NCBI RefSeq assembly: GCF_001570425.1 | Contig: NZ_BCSX01000047.1 | Location: 35,655-99,654, forward strand | DNA from: Mycolicibacterium brisbanense | Lineage (GTDB): Bacteria; Actinomycetota; Actinomycetes; Mycobacteriales; Mycobacteriaceae | DNA: 64,000 nucleotides | Direction of reading: 5' to 3' | In this document: one piece after another, positions 7,772 through 15,683 of the stretch | How positions within the stretch are numbered: the stretch's first letter is position 1 | Layout of the letters: each line of letters opens with the position of its first letter | Translations under genes and position numbers: made by a program | The notes under the pieces: generated by a model | Seen by the model: only the letters and a program-made list of their open reading frames with translations | What the model was told of the DNA's origin: nothing | Database searches by the model: none

Positions 7772-8988
7772 GAGATCCGCCGATTCAGTTGCAGGAACGC
7801 GGTGTAGTTGGCGATGACCTCGACATGCCCGGGCGGGCAGGAATCGATCGCGGCGACGGTGTCGTGCACGAGGGTGTGCTCGACGCCCGCGTAGCCCAGT
7901 CGCACCGCGAGGTCGGTACCGCGCTCACCGGCCGCGACCACTTGGGTGTGGGCGAAATGTTCGAAGGTCACGTCCCACAACCACGACAGGTCCTCACCAT
8001 CGGGAACTTGCCCGTTGACGGCGATCACCACACCCGCGCCGTGTTTGTCCACCATCGACAGCGCCTCCTGCCATCCGGCCGGGTTCTTGGCCAGCAGGAT
8101 CCGCGCGGTGTGCGAGCCGATCTGCACCGTGCGGTATCGCCCGGCCACCTCGTCGACGCCGGAGACCGCGGCCACCGCGGCAGCCGGGTCGGCGCCCAAT
8201 GCGACAGCCGCAGCGACGGCTTGGGTGGCGTTGCCGCGGTTGACCGCCCCCGGCAGCGCCAGCGTCATCGGCAGCACCAGCCCGTCGGGGCCGTAGATGT
8301 GGGTGTCGTCGAACCACCATTGCGGGCTGGGGCGCTTGAAGTCGGTTCCGGTGGAGTACCAACCCGTGCTGTCGCGCACGATGATCTCGCCGGAGCGTGG
8401 GCAGCTGACCGAGTCGCCGGCCCAGCTGCCGCCGGCGGCCACCCACACCACGTTCGGGCTGTCGTAGGCAGCCGAGGTCATCAGGACGTCATCGCAGTTG
8501 GCCACGATCACCGCGCCGGGGTGCCGGGCCAGGCCGCCGCGCAGCGTGCGTTCGATGTGGTTGATCTCACCGACCCGGTCCAGCTGGTCGCGAGACAGGT
8601 TGAGCAGCACGATCACCGACGGGTCCACGGCATCCGATACGTGGGGGACGTGCATCTCGTCGACTTCCAGGGCCGCCAACGACGCGGATCGTGCCCCGGC
8701 CAGCGCGGCCACCAGCCCGGCGTCCATGTTGGCGCCTTCTGAGTTACTGGCCACCGGGCCCACCGTGGCCAGCGCCGCCGCGGTCATCCGCGTGGTGGTC
8801 GACTTGCCGTTGGTGCCGGTCACCACGACAGTGCGACGGCCTTGTCCCAGCTGGCTCAGGATCGACCGATCCAGCGTCATCGCGACCAGGCCGCCGATCA
8901 TTGCGCCTGCGCCGCGACCGGTCACCCGCGACGCCCAGCGTGCGGATGCTCCGGCCGCGAGTGCGGCACGTCCGCGCAGGGTCAGCAT
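7768..8988 (-). CDS. murT: Lipid II isoglutaminyl synthase ATP-dependent subunit MurT
   Basis: This 406-residue Mur-ligase-like enzyme activates lipid II glutamate with ATP and amidates it using ammonia from GatD. Residues 58-64 form the P-loop GTNGKST, followed by the Mur ligase central domain (NLSRDQLDRVGEINHI). A DUF1727 C-terminal domain ends the protein (NYTAFLQLNRRIS). I chose the ATG at 8988 (MLTLRGRAALAAG) because the open frame upstream overlaps the divergent dnaQ-like gene and has no family resemblance. At the place of the family's four-cysteine zinc ribbon only Cys196 remains (CPRSG). The other positions read Ser199, Ser212 and Thr215. Confidence 0.92.
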   Translation of the reverse strand: MLTLRGRAALAAGASARWASRVTGRGAGAMIGGLVAMTLDRSILSQLGQGRRTVVVTGTNGKSTTTRMTAAALATVGPVASNSEGANMDAGLVAALAGARSASLAALEVDEMHVPHVSDAVDPSVIVLLNLSRDQLDRVGEINHIERTLRGGLARHPGAVIVANCDDVLMTSAAYDSPNVVWVAAGGSWAGDSVSCPRSGEIIVRDSTGWYSTGTDFKRPSPQWWFDDTHIYGPDGLVLPMTLALPGAVNRGNATQAVAAAVALGADPAAAVAAVSGVDEVAGRYRTVQIGSHTARILLAKNPAGWQEALSMVDKHGAGVVIAVNGQVPDGEDLSWLWDVTFEHFAHTQVVAAGERGTDLAVRLGYAGVEHTLVHDTVAAIDSCPPGHVEVIANYTAFLQLNRRIS

Positions 8989-9087
8989 TCCGGCGATTTT
9001 AGGTGCACGGCACGCTGGACCGCTGAGCGAGGCGCCGCGCGGCGCGCCAATCGGACTCTGTCGGACATGCGTGCCATCCTGGCGACT

Positions 9088-10101
9088 ATGAGCACCGCAC
9101 CGCCGTTGACGGCCCGCCCGTCGTGGGGCCGACCGGCTGCCGAGCCGGGCGCGGGCTGGGCCGTCGTCGACGTCGAGACCTCGGGCTTTCGGCCCGGGCA
9201 GGCCCGCATCGTGAGCGTGGCCGCGCTGGCGGTCGGCGATGACGGCAGTGTCGAGCACAGCGTCGCCAGCCTGCTCAATCCGGGTGTCGATCCGGGCCCC
9301 ACGCACGTGCACGGGCTCACCGCGGAGATGCTGGAAGGCCAGCCGACCTTCGGAGACGTCGTCGATCAGCTCATCGACGTGCTGCGCGGGCGCACGCTGG
9401 TGGCCCACAACGTGGGTTTCGACTACGGCTTCCTGACCGCCGAGGCCGAGTTGGTCGGCGCCGAGCTGCCCATCGACTCGGTGATGTGCACCGTCGAGTT
9501 GGCGCGCAGGCTGGAACTGGGCACGGAGAACCTGCGGCTGGAGACACTGGCCGCGCACTGGGGCGTCAGCCAGATGCGCCCGCACGACGCGCTCGACGAT
9601 GCCCAGGTGCTGGCGCAGATCCTCAAGCCGACCCTGGCCCGCGCCCGCGACCGCAAGGTGTGGCTGCCGCTGCGCGAGGTCGGCCGCAAGCGCTGGCCCA
9701 ACGGCCAGGTCACGCATGACGAGCTGCGGCCGTTGAAGGTGCTGGCGTCGCGGCTGCCGTGTCCGTACGCCAACCCCGGGGCTTATGTGCCCGGCCGGCC
9801 GCTGGTGCAGGGCATGCGGGTCGCGCTGTCGGCGGAGATGACGCGCACGCACGAGGAGGTCATCGAGCGCATCCTCGATGCCGGCCTGGCCTACACCGAT
9901 GCCGTCGATCAGCAGACCTCGTTGGTGATCTGCAACGAGACCGCACCGGATCAGGGCAAGGGATACCAGGCTCGTGAGCTGGGAGTGCCACTGGTCGCCG
10001 ACGGGGAGTTCATGACCCTCATCGGTCACGTCGTGGGTGGGGCCGACGTCGAGGAGTTCGTCGACAGCCCGCCCGACGGCGACCAGTTCACGTTGTTCTA
10101 G
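9088..10101 (+). CDS. dnaQ: DnaQ-like 3'-5' exonuclease with C-terminal BRCT-like region
   Basis: This 337-residue protein of the DNA polymerase III epsilon exonuclease family carries the DEDDh signature: VVDVET (Asp28, Glu30), HNVGFDYGFL, and HDALDDAQV for the His/Asp pair. After the exonuclease domain (to about residue 195) comes a segment resembling a BRCT fold (LVQGMRVALSAEMTRTHEE through VPLVADGEFM). It is the counterpart of Rv3711c by position between leuA and murT. The start used is the ATG at 9088; an in-frame ATG at 9067 would add seven residues. The stop codon shares the palindrome CTAG with the stop of the opposing SHOCT gene. A role in repair or proofreading is inferred from the fold. 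Confidence 0.88.
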   Translation: MSTAPPLTARPSWGRPAAEPGAGWAVVDVETSGFRPGQARIVSVAALAVGDDGSVEHSVASLLNPGVDPGPTHVHGLTAEMLEGQPTFGDVVDQLIDVLRGRTLVAHNVGFDYGFLTAEAELVGAELPIDSVMCTVELARRLELGTENLRLETLAAHWGVSQMRPHDALDDAQVLAQILKPTLARARDRKVWLPLREVGRKRWPNGQVTHDELRPLKVLASRLPCPYANPGAYVPGRPLVQGMRVALSAEMTRTHEEVIERILDAGLAYTDAVDQQTSLVICNETAPDQGKGYQARELGVPLVADGEFMTLIGHVVGGADVEEFVDSPPDGDQFTLF

Positions 10102-10484
10102 CTCAGCGCCTTGGCCTTGAGAGCCTCGTACTCGGCCTGGTTGATGGTTCCCGCGTCGAGCAGTGCCTTGGCGTCGGCGATCTCCTGGGCAGGTGTGCGT
10201 CCGGCCGCCTCGCGGATATAGGCGTCGGTCTCCTGCTTGGCGGCAGCGGCGGCCGTGGCCGCGCGCTGAGCCATCCCCTTGCCCCGGACGATCAGGTAGA
10301 CGAACGCCGTGAGCCAGGGGAACACGATCAGGAAGATCACCCAGACCGCCTTGATCCAGCCGGAGGTCTCATGATCGCGCCAGAACAGGTCTCCCAGGAT
10401 CTGGAACAGCACCAGCAAATATGCAATCCACGCGAAGATGATCAGGAAGTGCCAGAGAAAGTCCCACGATGATCCCCAGTCCAT
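10098..10484 (-). CDS. Small membrane protein with PLD_N-type helices and a SHOCT domain
   Basis: This 128-residue protein has two membrane helices (about residues 9-30 and 41-64, including KAVWVIFLIVFPWLTAFVYL). A basic/alanine-rich linker follows, then a C-terminal SHOCT motif (AQEIADAKALLDAGTINQAEYEALKAKAL). This PLD_N plus SHOCT architecture is common in actinobacteria and of unknown function. The ATG at 10484 is preceded by GGAG; the longer frame upstream would overlap leuA and is unlikely. Its stop TAG and that of dnaQ are read from the same CTAG on opposite strands, so the two genes converge with no spacer. Confidence 0.85.
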   Translation of the reverse strand: MDWGSSWDFLWHFLIIFAWIAYLLVLFQILGDLFWRDHETSGWIKAVWVIFLIVFPWLTAFVYLIVRGKGMAQRAATAAAAAKQETDAYIREAAGRTPAQEIADAKALLDAGTINQAEYEALKAKALS

Positions 10485-10534
10485 GGGTGGCTCCTTGAAT
10501 TGTCGGATGCGTAGCTGGTCTACGCTTCCGTCAG

Positions 10535-12343
10535 TTAACCACGCGCGGCACGGTTCACGGCGGACACGACGGCCCGAAGTGATGCAGTCGTGATCGACGT
10601 CGCGATACCGACGCCCCACACGGTCTTGCCGCCGATCGACACCTCCACGTAGGCCGCGGCCTGCGCTTCCTCGCCGGAGGACATGGCGTGCTCGGAATAG
10701 TCGAGCACGTTGATGTCGTAACCGACGGCGCCCAGGGCGTCGACGAACGCCGCCAGCGGACCGTTGCCCGCGCCGACGATCTCGCGTTCCACGCCGTCGA
10801 TCTTCACGATCGCGGTGATGGTGTCAGTGCCGCCGTCGACCTCCGACGCGACGACCTTCTGCCGCATCCGCTCCAGCGGCGTGATCGGGGCCAGGTACTC
10901 GTCGGAGAAGACGTCCCACATCTCCTTGGGCGACACTTCGCCGCCCTCGCCGTCGGTGATCTTCTGGACCGCCTGGGAGAACTCGATCTGCAGCCGGCGC
11001 GGCAGCACCAGCCCGTGATCGGCCTTCATGATGTAGGCGACGCCGCCCTTGCCGGACTGCGAGTTGACCCGGATGACGGCCTCATAGGTGCGGCCGACGT
11101 CCTTCGGGTCGATCGGCAGATACGGCACCTGCCACAGGATGTCGTCGACATCCTGGTCGGCGGCGTCCGCATCGACCTTCATCTGGTCCAGGCCCTTGTT
11201 GATGGCGTCCTGGTGGCTGCCCGAGAACGCCGTGTACACCAGATCGCCGCCGTAGGGGTGACGCTCGTGCACGGGCAGCTGGTTGCAGTACTCCACGGTG
11301 CGGCGGATCTCGTCGATGTTGGAGAAGTCGATCTGCGGGTCCACGCCACGGGAGAACATGTTCATGCCCAGCGTCACCAGGCACACGTTGCCTGTGCGCT
11401 CACCATTGCCGAACAGGCAGCCCTCGATCCGGTCGGCACCGGCCTGGTAGCCCAATTCGGCTGCGGCGACGGCGGTTCCGCGATCGTTGTGCGGGTGCAG
11501 GCTCAGGATGATCGAGTCGCGCGGAGTCAGATGGCGGTTCATCCACTCGATCGAATCGGCGTAGACGTTGGGGGTGGCCATCTCGACCGTGGCGGGCAGG
11601 TTGACGATCAGCGGCCATTCCGGCGTCGGCTGGACCACCTCGGCGACCGCATTGCAGACGTCGACCGCGTACTCCAGCTCGGTGCCGGTGTAGGACTCCG
11701 GTGAGTATTCGAACCGCCACAGCGTGCCGGGGTACTTCTTGGCTTCCTCGACGCACATGCGCGCGCCGTCGGTGGCGATCTTCTTGACGGCCTCGCGGTC
11801 GGCGCGGAACACCACGCGGCGCTGCAGGATCGAGGTGGAGTTGTAGAAGTGCACGATGACGCGAGGCGCTCCGGCGCAGGCCTCGAAGGTGCGCTCGATC
11901 AGCTCGGGCCGGCACTGCGTCAGCACCTGGATGGTCACGTCGTCGGGTATGGCGCCCTGTTCGATGATCTCGCGGACGAAGTCGTAGTCCGTCTGGCTCG
12001 CCGACGGGAAGCCGACCTCGATCTCCTTGTAGCCCATGCGGACCAGCAGATCGAACATCCGGCGCTTGCGCTCGGGGCTCATCGGATCGATCAGGGCCTG
12101 GTTGCCGTCGCGCAGGTCGACCGCGCACCACATGGGGGCGTGCTCGATCACCTTGTCCGGCCAGGTGCGGTCCGGCAGGGTCACATTCTCGACCTCAGCG
12201 GCGAACGTGCGGTACCGATTGACGGGCATCGACGATGCACGCTGGGTGTTCCAGGAGGGCTGGCCGTCGCGGCGCGGGCCGGCGGGGGTGTTGATGGCGC
12301 GTACCGAACTGTAAGCGTCGACAGAGGTTTCTTGCGTGGTCAT
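10535..12343 (-). CDS. leuA: 2-isopropylmalate synthase LeuA
   Basis: This 602-residue enzyme catalyses the first step of leucine synthesis, condensing acetyl-CoA with 2-ketoisovalerate. The TIM-barrel domain shows the DLRDGNQAL start motif and the metal-binding HPHNDRGTAVAAAE. The C-terminal allosteric domain (from about residue 490, GTDTITAIVKIDG) binds leucine. It lacks the tandem repeat insertion seen in M. tuberculosis LeuA. The ATG at 12343 is preceded by GGAG. Upstream, 12393-12466 contains a leader peptide with consecutive leucine codons overlapping a strong hairpin, so expression is probably controlled by leucine attenuation as well as by feedback inhibition. Confidence 0.97.
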   Translation of the reverse strand: MTTQETSVDAYSSVRAINTPAGPRRDGQPSWNTQRASSMPVNRYRTFAAEVENVTLPDRTWPDKVIEHAPMWCAVDLRDGNQALIDPMSPERKRRMFDLLVRMGYKEIEVGFPSASQTDYDFVREIIEQGAIPDDVTIQVLTQCRPELIERTFEACAGAPRVIVHFYNSTSILQRRVVFRADREAVKKIATDGARMCVEEAKKYPGTLWRFEYSPESYTGTELEYAVDVCNAVAEVVQPTPEWPLIVNLPATVEMATPNVYADSIEWMNRHLTPRDSIILSLHPHNDRGTAVAAAELGYQAGADRIEGCLFGNGERTGNVCLVTLGMNMFSRGVDPQIDFSNIDEIRRTVEYCNQLPVHERHPYGGDLVYTAFSGSHQDAINKGLDQMKVDADAADQDVDDILWQVPYLPIDPKDVGRTYEAVIRVNSQSGKGGVAYIMKADHGLVLPRRLQIEFSQAVQKITDGEGGEVSPKEMWDVFSDEYLAPITPLERMRQKVVASEVDGGTDTITAIVKIDGVEREIVGAGNGPLAAFVDALGAVGYDINVLDYSEHAMSSGEEAQAAAYVEVSIGGKTVWGVGIATSITTASLRAVVSAVNRAARG

Positions 12344-12392
12344 GATGGTTGCTCCGGGTCGATGGGGATTCAGACCGGCGCATCGCGAAAAC

Positions 12393-12431
12393 CCGCGACG
12401 GGAGGCCAGTCTGGATCAGACCCCGTCGCGG
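12393..12431 (-). promoter_or_regulatory. leuA leader hairpin, candidate attenuator
   Basis: On the minus strand, CCGCGACGGG (12431-12422) pairs perfectly with CCCGTCGCGG (12402-12393) and is followed directly by GTTTT, like an intrinsic terminator. Inside its loop GTCTG pairs with CAGAC. The segment CAGACTGG (12418-12405 area) could instead pair with CCGGTCTG just before the gene (near 12371-12378), giving mutually exclusive structures. The leader peptide stop codon lies inside this hairpin. Attenuation of actinobacterial leuA by leader peptides has been described; the exact switching here is inferred. Confidence 0.65.
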
Positions 12432-12466
12432 CGTCCGAGAAGGAGCACCCGCTGCACAGTCAACAT
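12416..12466 (-). CDS. leuA leader peptide (16 residues, three consecutive Leu codons)
   Basis: The short frame ATG at 12466 to TGA at 12416 encodes MLTVQRVLLLGRRDGV. It contains four leucines in 16 residues, three of them consecutive (CTC CTT CTC). It sits 73 bp upstream of leuA on the same strand and runs into the 5' arm of the attenuator hairpin. This is the classic design of an amino-acid leader. The ribosome site is weak; GTG immediately before the ATG is an alternative start. A possible promoter lies just upstream: TACAGT as -10 and TTGGGC as -35 with 18-bp spacing on the minus strand. Confidence 0.65.
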   Translation of the reverse strand: MLTVQRVLLLGRRDGV

Positions 12467-12669
12467 CACCGCTGACTGTACTCCGCGTCCCGGTCCGGGC
12501 CCAAACCCGAGGGTGCGAAGCCGTCCTCCGATCGGGGGACGGCACATTCAGCCGGCACATCCTCCAGTCGCTCGACAGACCCGGGCGGCGTTGCGCGGCA
12601 TTCTTGTCTCAACGGCGAAACAAAGCCGAAGAAGCAATCGAAATAGCCACTGCTGCAAAGGAATTCGAC

Positions 12670-12897
12670 ATGATCACCACCAAGAGCATCGTCCGGTTCG
12701 CCGCCCTGCCGATCCTCTCCGCCGGGGCCATCGGCGCGGCCGCGCTCGGCCTGGCCGGCACCGCGTCCGCACAGGGCCCCACCGGCCCGGGGCACGTGTA
12801 CAGCCCCGACACCTACGCCACCCCGGCACCGGATGTCATGCCGGGCTGGCACAACCACCACGGCGCCTGGCGCATCACCGACCTGCAGAACCAGTAA
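12670..12897 (+). CDS. Small secreted protein, function unknown
   Basis: This 75-residue protein has a clear Sec signal peptide: MITTKSIVRF, then a hydrophobic core and GTASA-QG as the likely cleavage site near residue 34. That leaves a mature peptide of about 41 residues rich in Pro, His, Tyr and Gly (SPDTYATPAPDVMPGWHNHH). AAAGGA lies at a good distance before the ATG. It has no recognisable domain; similar tiny exported proteins are frequent in mycobacteria. It is divergent from leuA and ends at a perfect hairpin (12905-12932). Confidence 0.7.
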   Translation: MITTKSIVRFAALPILSAGAIGAAALGLAGTASAQGPTGPGHVYSPDTYATPAPDVMPGWHNHHGAWRITDLQNQ

Positions 12898-12904
12898 TGC
12901 CGCA

Positions 12905-12932
12905 GAGGCCATCCCCGAAAAGGGATGGCCTC
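12905..12932. terminator. Perfect 11-bp hairpin between convergent genes
   Basis: GAGGCCATCCC at 12905-12915 and GGGATGGCCTC at 12922-12932 form a perfect stem around a six-base loop (CGAAAA). It lies just after the stop of the secreted protein gene and before the end of the opposing nitrile-hydratase-cluster gene. It has no T tract and could serve both strands. Confidence 0.6.
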
Positions 12933-12947
12933 ATGCGTGTGTGGGGC

Positions 12948-13289
12948 TCAGGCCTCGAGCCTGGCCCGCACCGCGTCGAGTCGTTGCCGCAACTCGGTCT
13001 CGTCGATGACCCCGCGCACCAACAGCGAGTGCGCCAGCGACACCAGTTGATTCTCGGGATAGGGCAGGTCCGCATAGAGCGTCGCCGAGAGCTCGTCTTC
13101 CTCGTCGCGACGCTCCTTGAAGCTGAGTCTGCTTGTGCCGCAAGCGGAATGGTCGAGGGCGTCACAGAGGCCGTCGAGGCTGGTCTTCCATGGCGGCACG
13201 GGATTCTCGACCCCGTACTTGGCGGCCATCCGCGGCCACACCTGGTTGCGTTCGACGATGGTCTTCAGCGTCGAGATGTCGTCAGCCAT
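12948..13289 (-). CDS. Nitrile hydratase-type accessory protein (beta N-terminal-like, activator/chaperone candidate)
   Basis: This 113-residue protein lies 2 bp behind the alpha-type subunit gene. It resembles the N-terminal, all-helical part of nitrile hydratase beta subunits: VPPWKTSLDGLCDALDHS, then LPYPENQLVSLAHSLLVRGVIDETEL with the typical regular spacing of helices. Small proteins of this kind next to Co-type nitrile hydratases (P14K/NhlE-like) act as self-subunit-swapping chaperones that load the metal and help oxidise the active-site cysteines. In three-subunit thiocyanate hydrolases a similar polypeptide is a structural subunit. Either role is possible here. Confidence 0.65.
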   Translation of the reverse strand: MADDISTLKTIVERNQVWPRMAAKYGVENPVPPWKTSLDGLCDALDHSACGTSRLSFKERRDEEDELSATLYADLPYPENQLVSLAHSLLVRGVIDETELRQRLDAVRARLEA

Positions 13290-13291
13290 CG

Positions 13292-14002
13292 TCACTCCGC
13301 CGGGTGGACCGCAGCGCGGGTGTCGACGATCACATTCGTGGTGACGCCGGGCTTGGGCAGCGCGACGCCGATGAGGCAGTCCCGCGTGACGATCTCGGCG
13401 AGCTGATCCTCGTCCCAGCCTTCGGTGCCCTCCGGGCGCATGGGCATGACCATGAAGCGATGCTTCTGGTTGGAATCCTCGACGCGGACCTCCACGTCGT
13501 CGGGCAGGTACAGGCCGAACTCGGCGAGCACCTGGCGCGGCCACCGGACCAGACGCCTGCGGTAGTTGGGAGTGCGGTACCACTCGGGTGAATTGCCCAG
13601 GATCGGCCGCGGGTAGCACGAGCACAGCGCGCAGACGATGACGTTGTGCAGGGTCGGGGTGTCTTCGAGGATCTTGAACGCGGTGAAATCGCTCGGAGTG
13701 CCGAAACCGGTCGGCTCCAGCCAGTCGACGCCGACGGCTTTGCTCGCGGCGAGCGCGTCGGTCAGCGCTAGCTGCTTGAACTCCGGGTCCAACCACGCCC
13801 GCGCGACCAGGCGGGCGGCCGGTGTCGGGCCGATCTGCTCGGCGAACTCGGTGAACCTGCGGTGCTCCTCGGCGGTGAAGATGCCCTTCTCGATGCACAG
13901 TTCGCGCAGGGCGATCTCGAGCACTTCGAAGTCGGTGATCTCGTCCACCATGGGCTTGACCGTGCGCGCGTGGTCGTGATCATGGTCGTGGTCGTCGCTC
14001 AT
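13292..14002 (-). CDS. Nitrile hydratase/thiocyanate hydrolase alpha-type (catalytic) subunit
   Basis: This 236-residue catalytic subunit carries the metal-binding claw CALCSC inside VIVCALCSCYPRP. The three cysteines and the serine backbone amides bind a non-corrin Co(III) or Fe(III). The first variable position is Ala, where Co enzymes usually have Thr and Fe enzymes Ser. The following YPRPILGNSPEWYR reads more like thiocyanate hydrolase gamma than the YPWPVLG of nitrile hydratases. The N-terminus is His/Asp-rich (DDHDHDHDH, residues 3-11), which may handle metal. The ATG at 14002 overlaps the beta-type stop by four bases. The reaction would be nitrile to amide, or thiocyanate to COS and ammonia. 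Confidence 0.8.
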   Translation of the reverse strand: MSDDHDHDHDHARTVKPMVDEITDFEVLEIALRELCIEKGIFTAEEHRRFTEFAEQIGPTPAARLVARAWLDPEFKQLALTDALAASKAVGVDWLEPTGFGTPSDFTAFKILEDTPTLHNVIVCALCSCYPRPILGNSPEWYRTPNYRRRLVRWPRQVLAEFGLYLPDDVEVRVEDSNQKHRFMVMPMRPEGTEGWDEDQLAEIVTRDCLIGVALPKPGVTTNVIVDTRAAVHPAE

Positions 14003-14835
14003 GCCTTCTCCAGCCAACGTTCGGGAATCTCGGTCTGCAGGGTGTCGGTCGCCGTGCCGGTGTAGCCGTGCCACAGCTCGGACTGGTTGAAGCGCACGAT
14101 GTAGAACCACTCGGGCGTGGCGTCTGCGCGATCCCACGTCTCGTCCTCGGCGGCCGGGCTTTCGTAGGTGACCTCGGCGATCTCACCCAGTGCGCCGCGC
14201 ACGTATTCGGGCGTGCGGGTGTAGAGCAGGATCGGCAGCTCGCGGACCTTCACCGCGTCGCCCACGCGGAACTTGGGCTCGCCCGCCTGCCCGGCGTACA
14301 CCTGCGGGTCGCCCTTGCCGACCGCACGGATGTGGTGCTCGTTGCGCCTGACGTCCGCGCCGTCGCCCTGCGATTTCGGCTGCGCTTCGAGCTTGCGGCC
14401 CGCCAGCCCGCCCTCGTAGCGGCCCCGGACCTCGACCATGCGCTGGGTCAGCTCGCCGAGGCTGATGTGGTGTTTTTCCACCAGCACCCGCGCGACGGCC
14501 CACAGCCAGCGCCCGTAGTAGGGAAAGCCCTGGTAGACCGCGCGCCCGACGTCGACGTTGCCGATGCGGCGGCGTTCCTCCGACAGCCAGATCCCGCGCC
14601 ACGCGAGCACCTCGCAGATGACGTAGGTCATGTGCTCCCAGTACTCGTAATCCTTGTTCTCGTACTTCATCGGAGCGTCGGGCTCCCCGCCCACGTCGTG
14701 GACGGTCTTCATGTACGCCAGGAAGCGCTCGTGATCGAGGAGATCAGGCGGCGGCGCGTCGGGCATCTCCGGATAGGCAGACTTGAGCCGTCCGACCAAT
14801 TCGAGGTGGGCGGCGCGTTCGGCGGCTGTGCTCAT
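13999..14835 (-). CDS. Nitrile hydratase/thiocyanate hydrolase beta-type subunit
   Basis: This 278-residue structural subunit has two parts seen in nitrile hydratase beta. The helical N-terminal domain includes YEYWEHMTYVICEVLAWRG and GRWLWAVARVLVEK. The C-terminal SH3-like barrel includes PKFRVGDAVKVRELP and ends with EWFYIVRFNQSELW. In thiocyanate hydrolase the same two parts are separate subunits. The ATG at 14835 (MSTAAERAAH) follows GAGGGGAA. It is the first gene of the three-gene set and lies 122 bp downstream of the XRE-cupin regulator on the same strand. Confidence 0.8.
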   Translation of the reverse strand: MSTAAERAAHLELVGRLKSAYPEMPDAPPPDLLDHERFLAYMKTVHDVGGEPDAPMKYENKDYEYWEHMTYVICEVLAWRGIWLSEERRRIGNVDVGRAVYQGFPYYGRWLWAVARVLVEKHHISLGELTQRMVEVRGRYEGGLAGRKLEAQPKSQGDGADVRRNEHHIRAVGKGDPQVYAGQAGEPKFRVGDAVKVRELPILLYTRTPEYVRGALGEIAEVTYESPAAEDETWDRADATPEWFYIVRFNQSELWHGYTGTATDTLQTEIPERWLEKA

Positions 14836-14957
14836 GGGAGTTCCCCTCGGAGGGCACTGGCGAGCAGACGTTCCAAACTGTAGTGACCGTGCCATCCGCG
14901 CATGGCGGAATCCGCGACTTACGCGCGCGAAAATTCAGCTGGCCGAATTGTTCTCGG

Positions 14958-15605
14958 TCACACCTGCGAATCCGGGAAGGCGATCACCGACAAGAACCGG
15001 ATCGGTAACTCCACGAGATCGGTCGGCCCGTGGGCGCCCTCACCGTCGATCTGCAGCGAGTCGCCGGGGTGCAACCGGTACACCGAGCGGCTGTGGCTGT
15101 AATCCATCACGCCTTCGAGCATGAAGATGAACTCGGTGCCGGGATGCTGGAACAACGGATAGGTCTGGCTTTTCTCCGACAGCGTCACGTGCAGGCATTC
15201 CAGCCGCTTGTGTTCACCGCGCAACGAGCTCAGCAGCTGGTACTCGTGGCCCTCCCGGGTGCCCTCGCGCACGATGCGGGCGCCGGTACCTGCCTTGACG
15301 AACGCGGCCGGGCGTTCCACGTCCGCACCGCGAAACAGGCTGGTCACCGGCACATCCAGGCCCTTGGCCAACAACGCGAGCGTCGACAGGCTGCACGAGG
15401 TTTGCGCGTTCTCGATCTTGGACAGCATGGCCTTGGAGATCCCGACCCGGGTCGCCATGTCGGCGACCGTGAGCCCGTGCTGCTGGCGCAGCTGGCGCAC
15501 ATTGCGCCCGATCGCCGCCTCGAACTCGAGCTCATCGGCCAAGGCCTGCGGATCGCGGTCACGGGCGGTGCCCGACTTGTTGCGGAGTAGCGGGACTTCA
15601 CTCAT
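14958..15605 (-). CDS. XRE-family regulator with cupin sensor domain, copy 1
   Basis: This 215-residue regulator has an N-terminal XRE helix-turn-helix (RQLRQQHGLTVADMATRVG, then ISKAMLSKIENAQTSCSLST) and a C-terminal cupin_2 barrel (FQHPGTEFIFMLEGVMDYS, YRLHPGDSLQID). Such proteins often sense a small organic ligand. The ATG at 15605 is preferred over a TTG six bases earlier because it gives exactly the length of its paralogue at 60092-60739. The two are identical over long stretches, including the recognition-helix region. It lies between amt upstream and the nitrile hydratase-type genes downstream, all on the minus strand, so it probably controls one or both. Confidence 0.88.
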   Translation of the reverse strand: MSEVPLLRNKSGTARDRDPQALADELEFEAAIGRNVRQLRQQHGLTVADMATRVGISKAMLSKIENAQTSCSLSTLALLAKGLDVPVTSLFRGADVERPAAFVKAGTGARIVREGTREGHEYQLLSSLRGEHKRLECLHVTLSEKSQTYPLFQHPGTEFIFMLEGVMDYSHSRSVYRLHPGDSLQIDGEGAHGPTDLVELPIRFLSVIAFPDSQV

Positions 15606-15683
15606 GCGCAATCCGCCTTCGGATTCTGGCTGGCGCTCACACGTACCTGTTTAACGTATTTCCCTCCCGATCCTGCCGCATTT

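Noticed and set aside
8989..10029. Long minus-strand extension that would make murT a 753-residue protein
   Set aside because: The extra 347 residues overlap the dnaQ-like gene on the other strand, are rich in His/Arg/Gln as shadow frames are, and have no resemblance to Mur ligases. The family start at 8988 fits.
10688..11704. 338-residue plus-strand open frame opposite leuA
   Set aside because: High-GC antisense frame of a certain gene; no ribosome site or motif.
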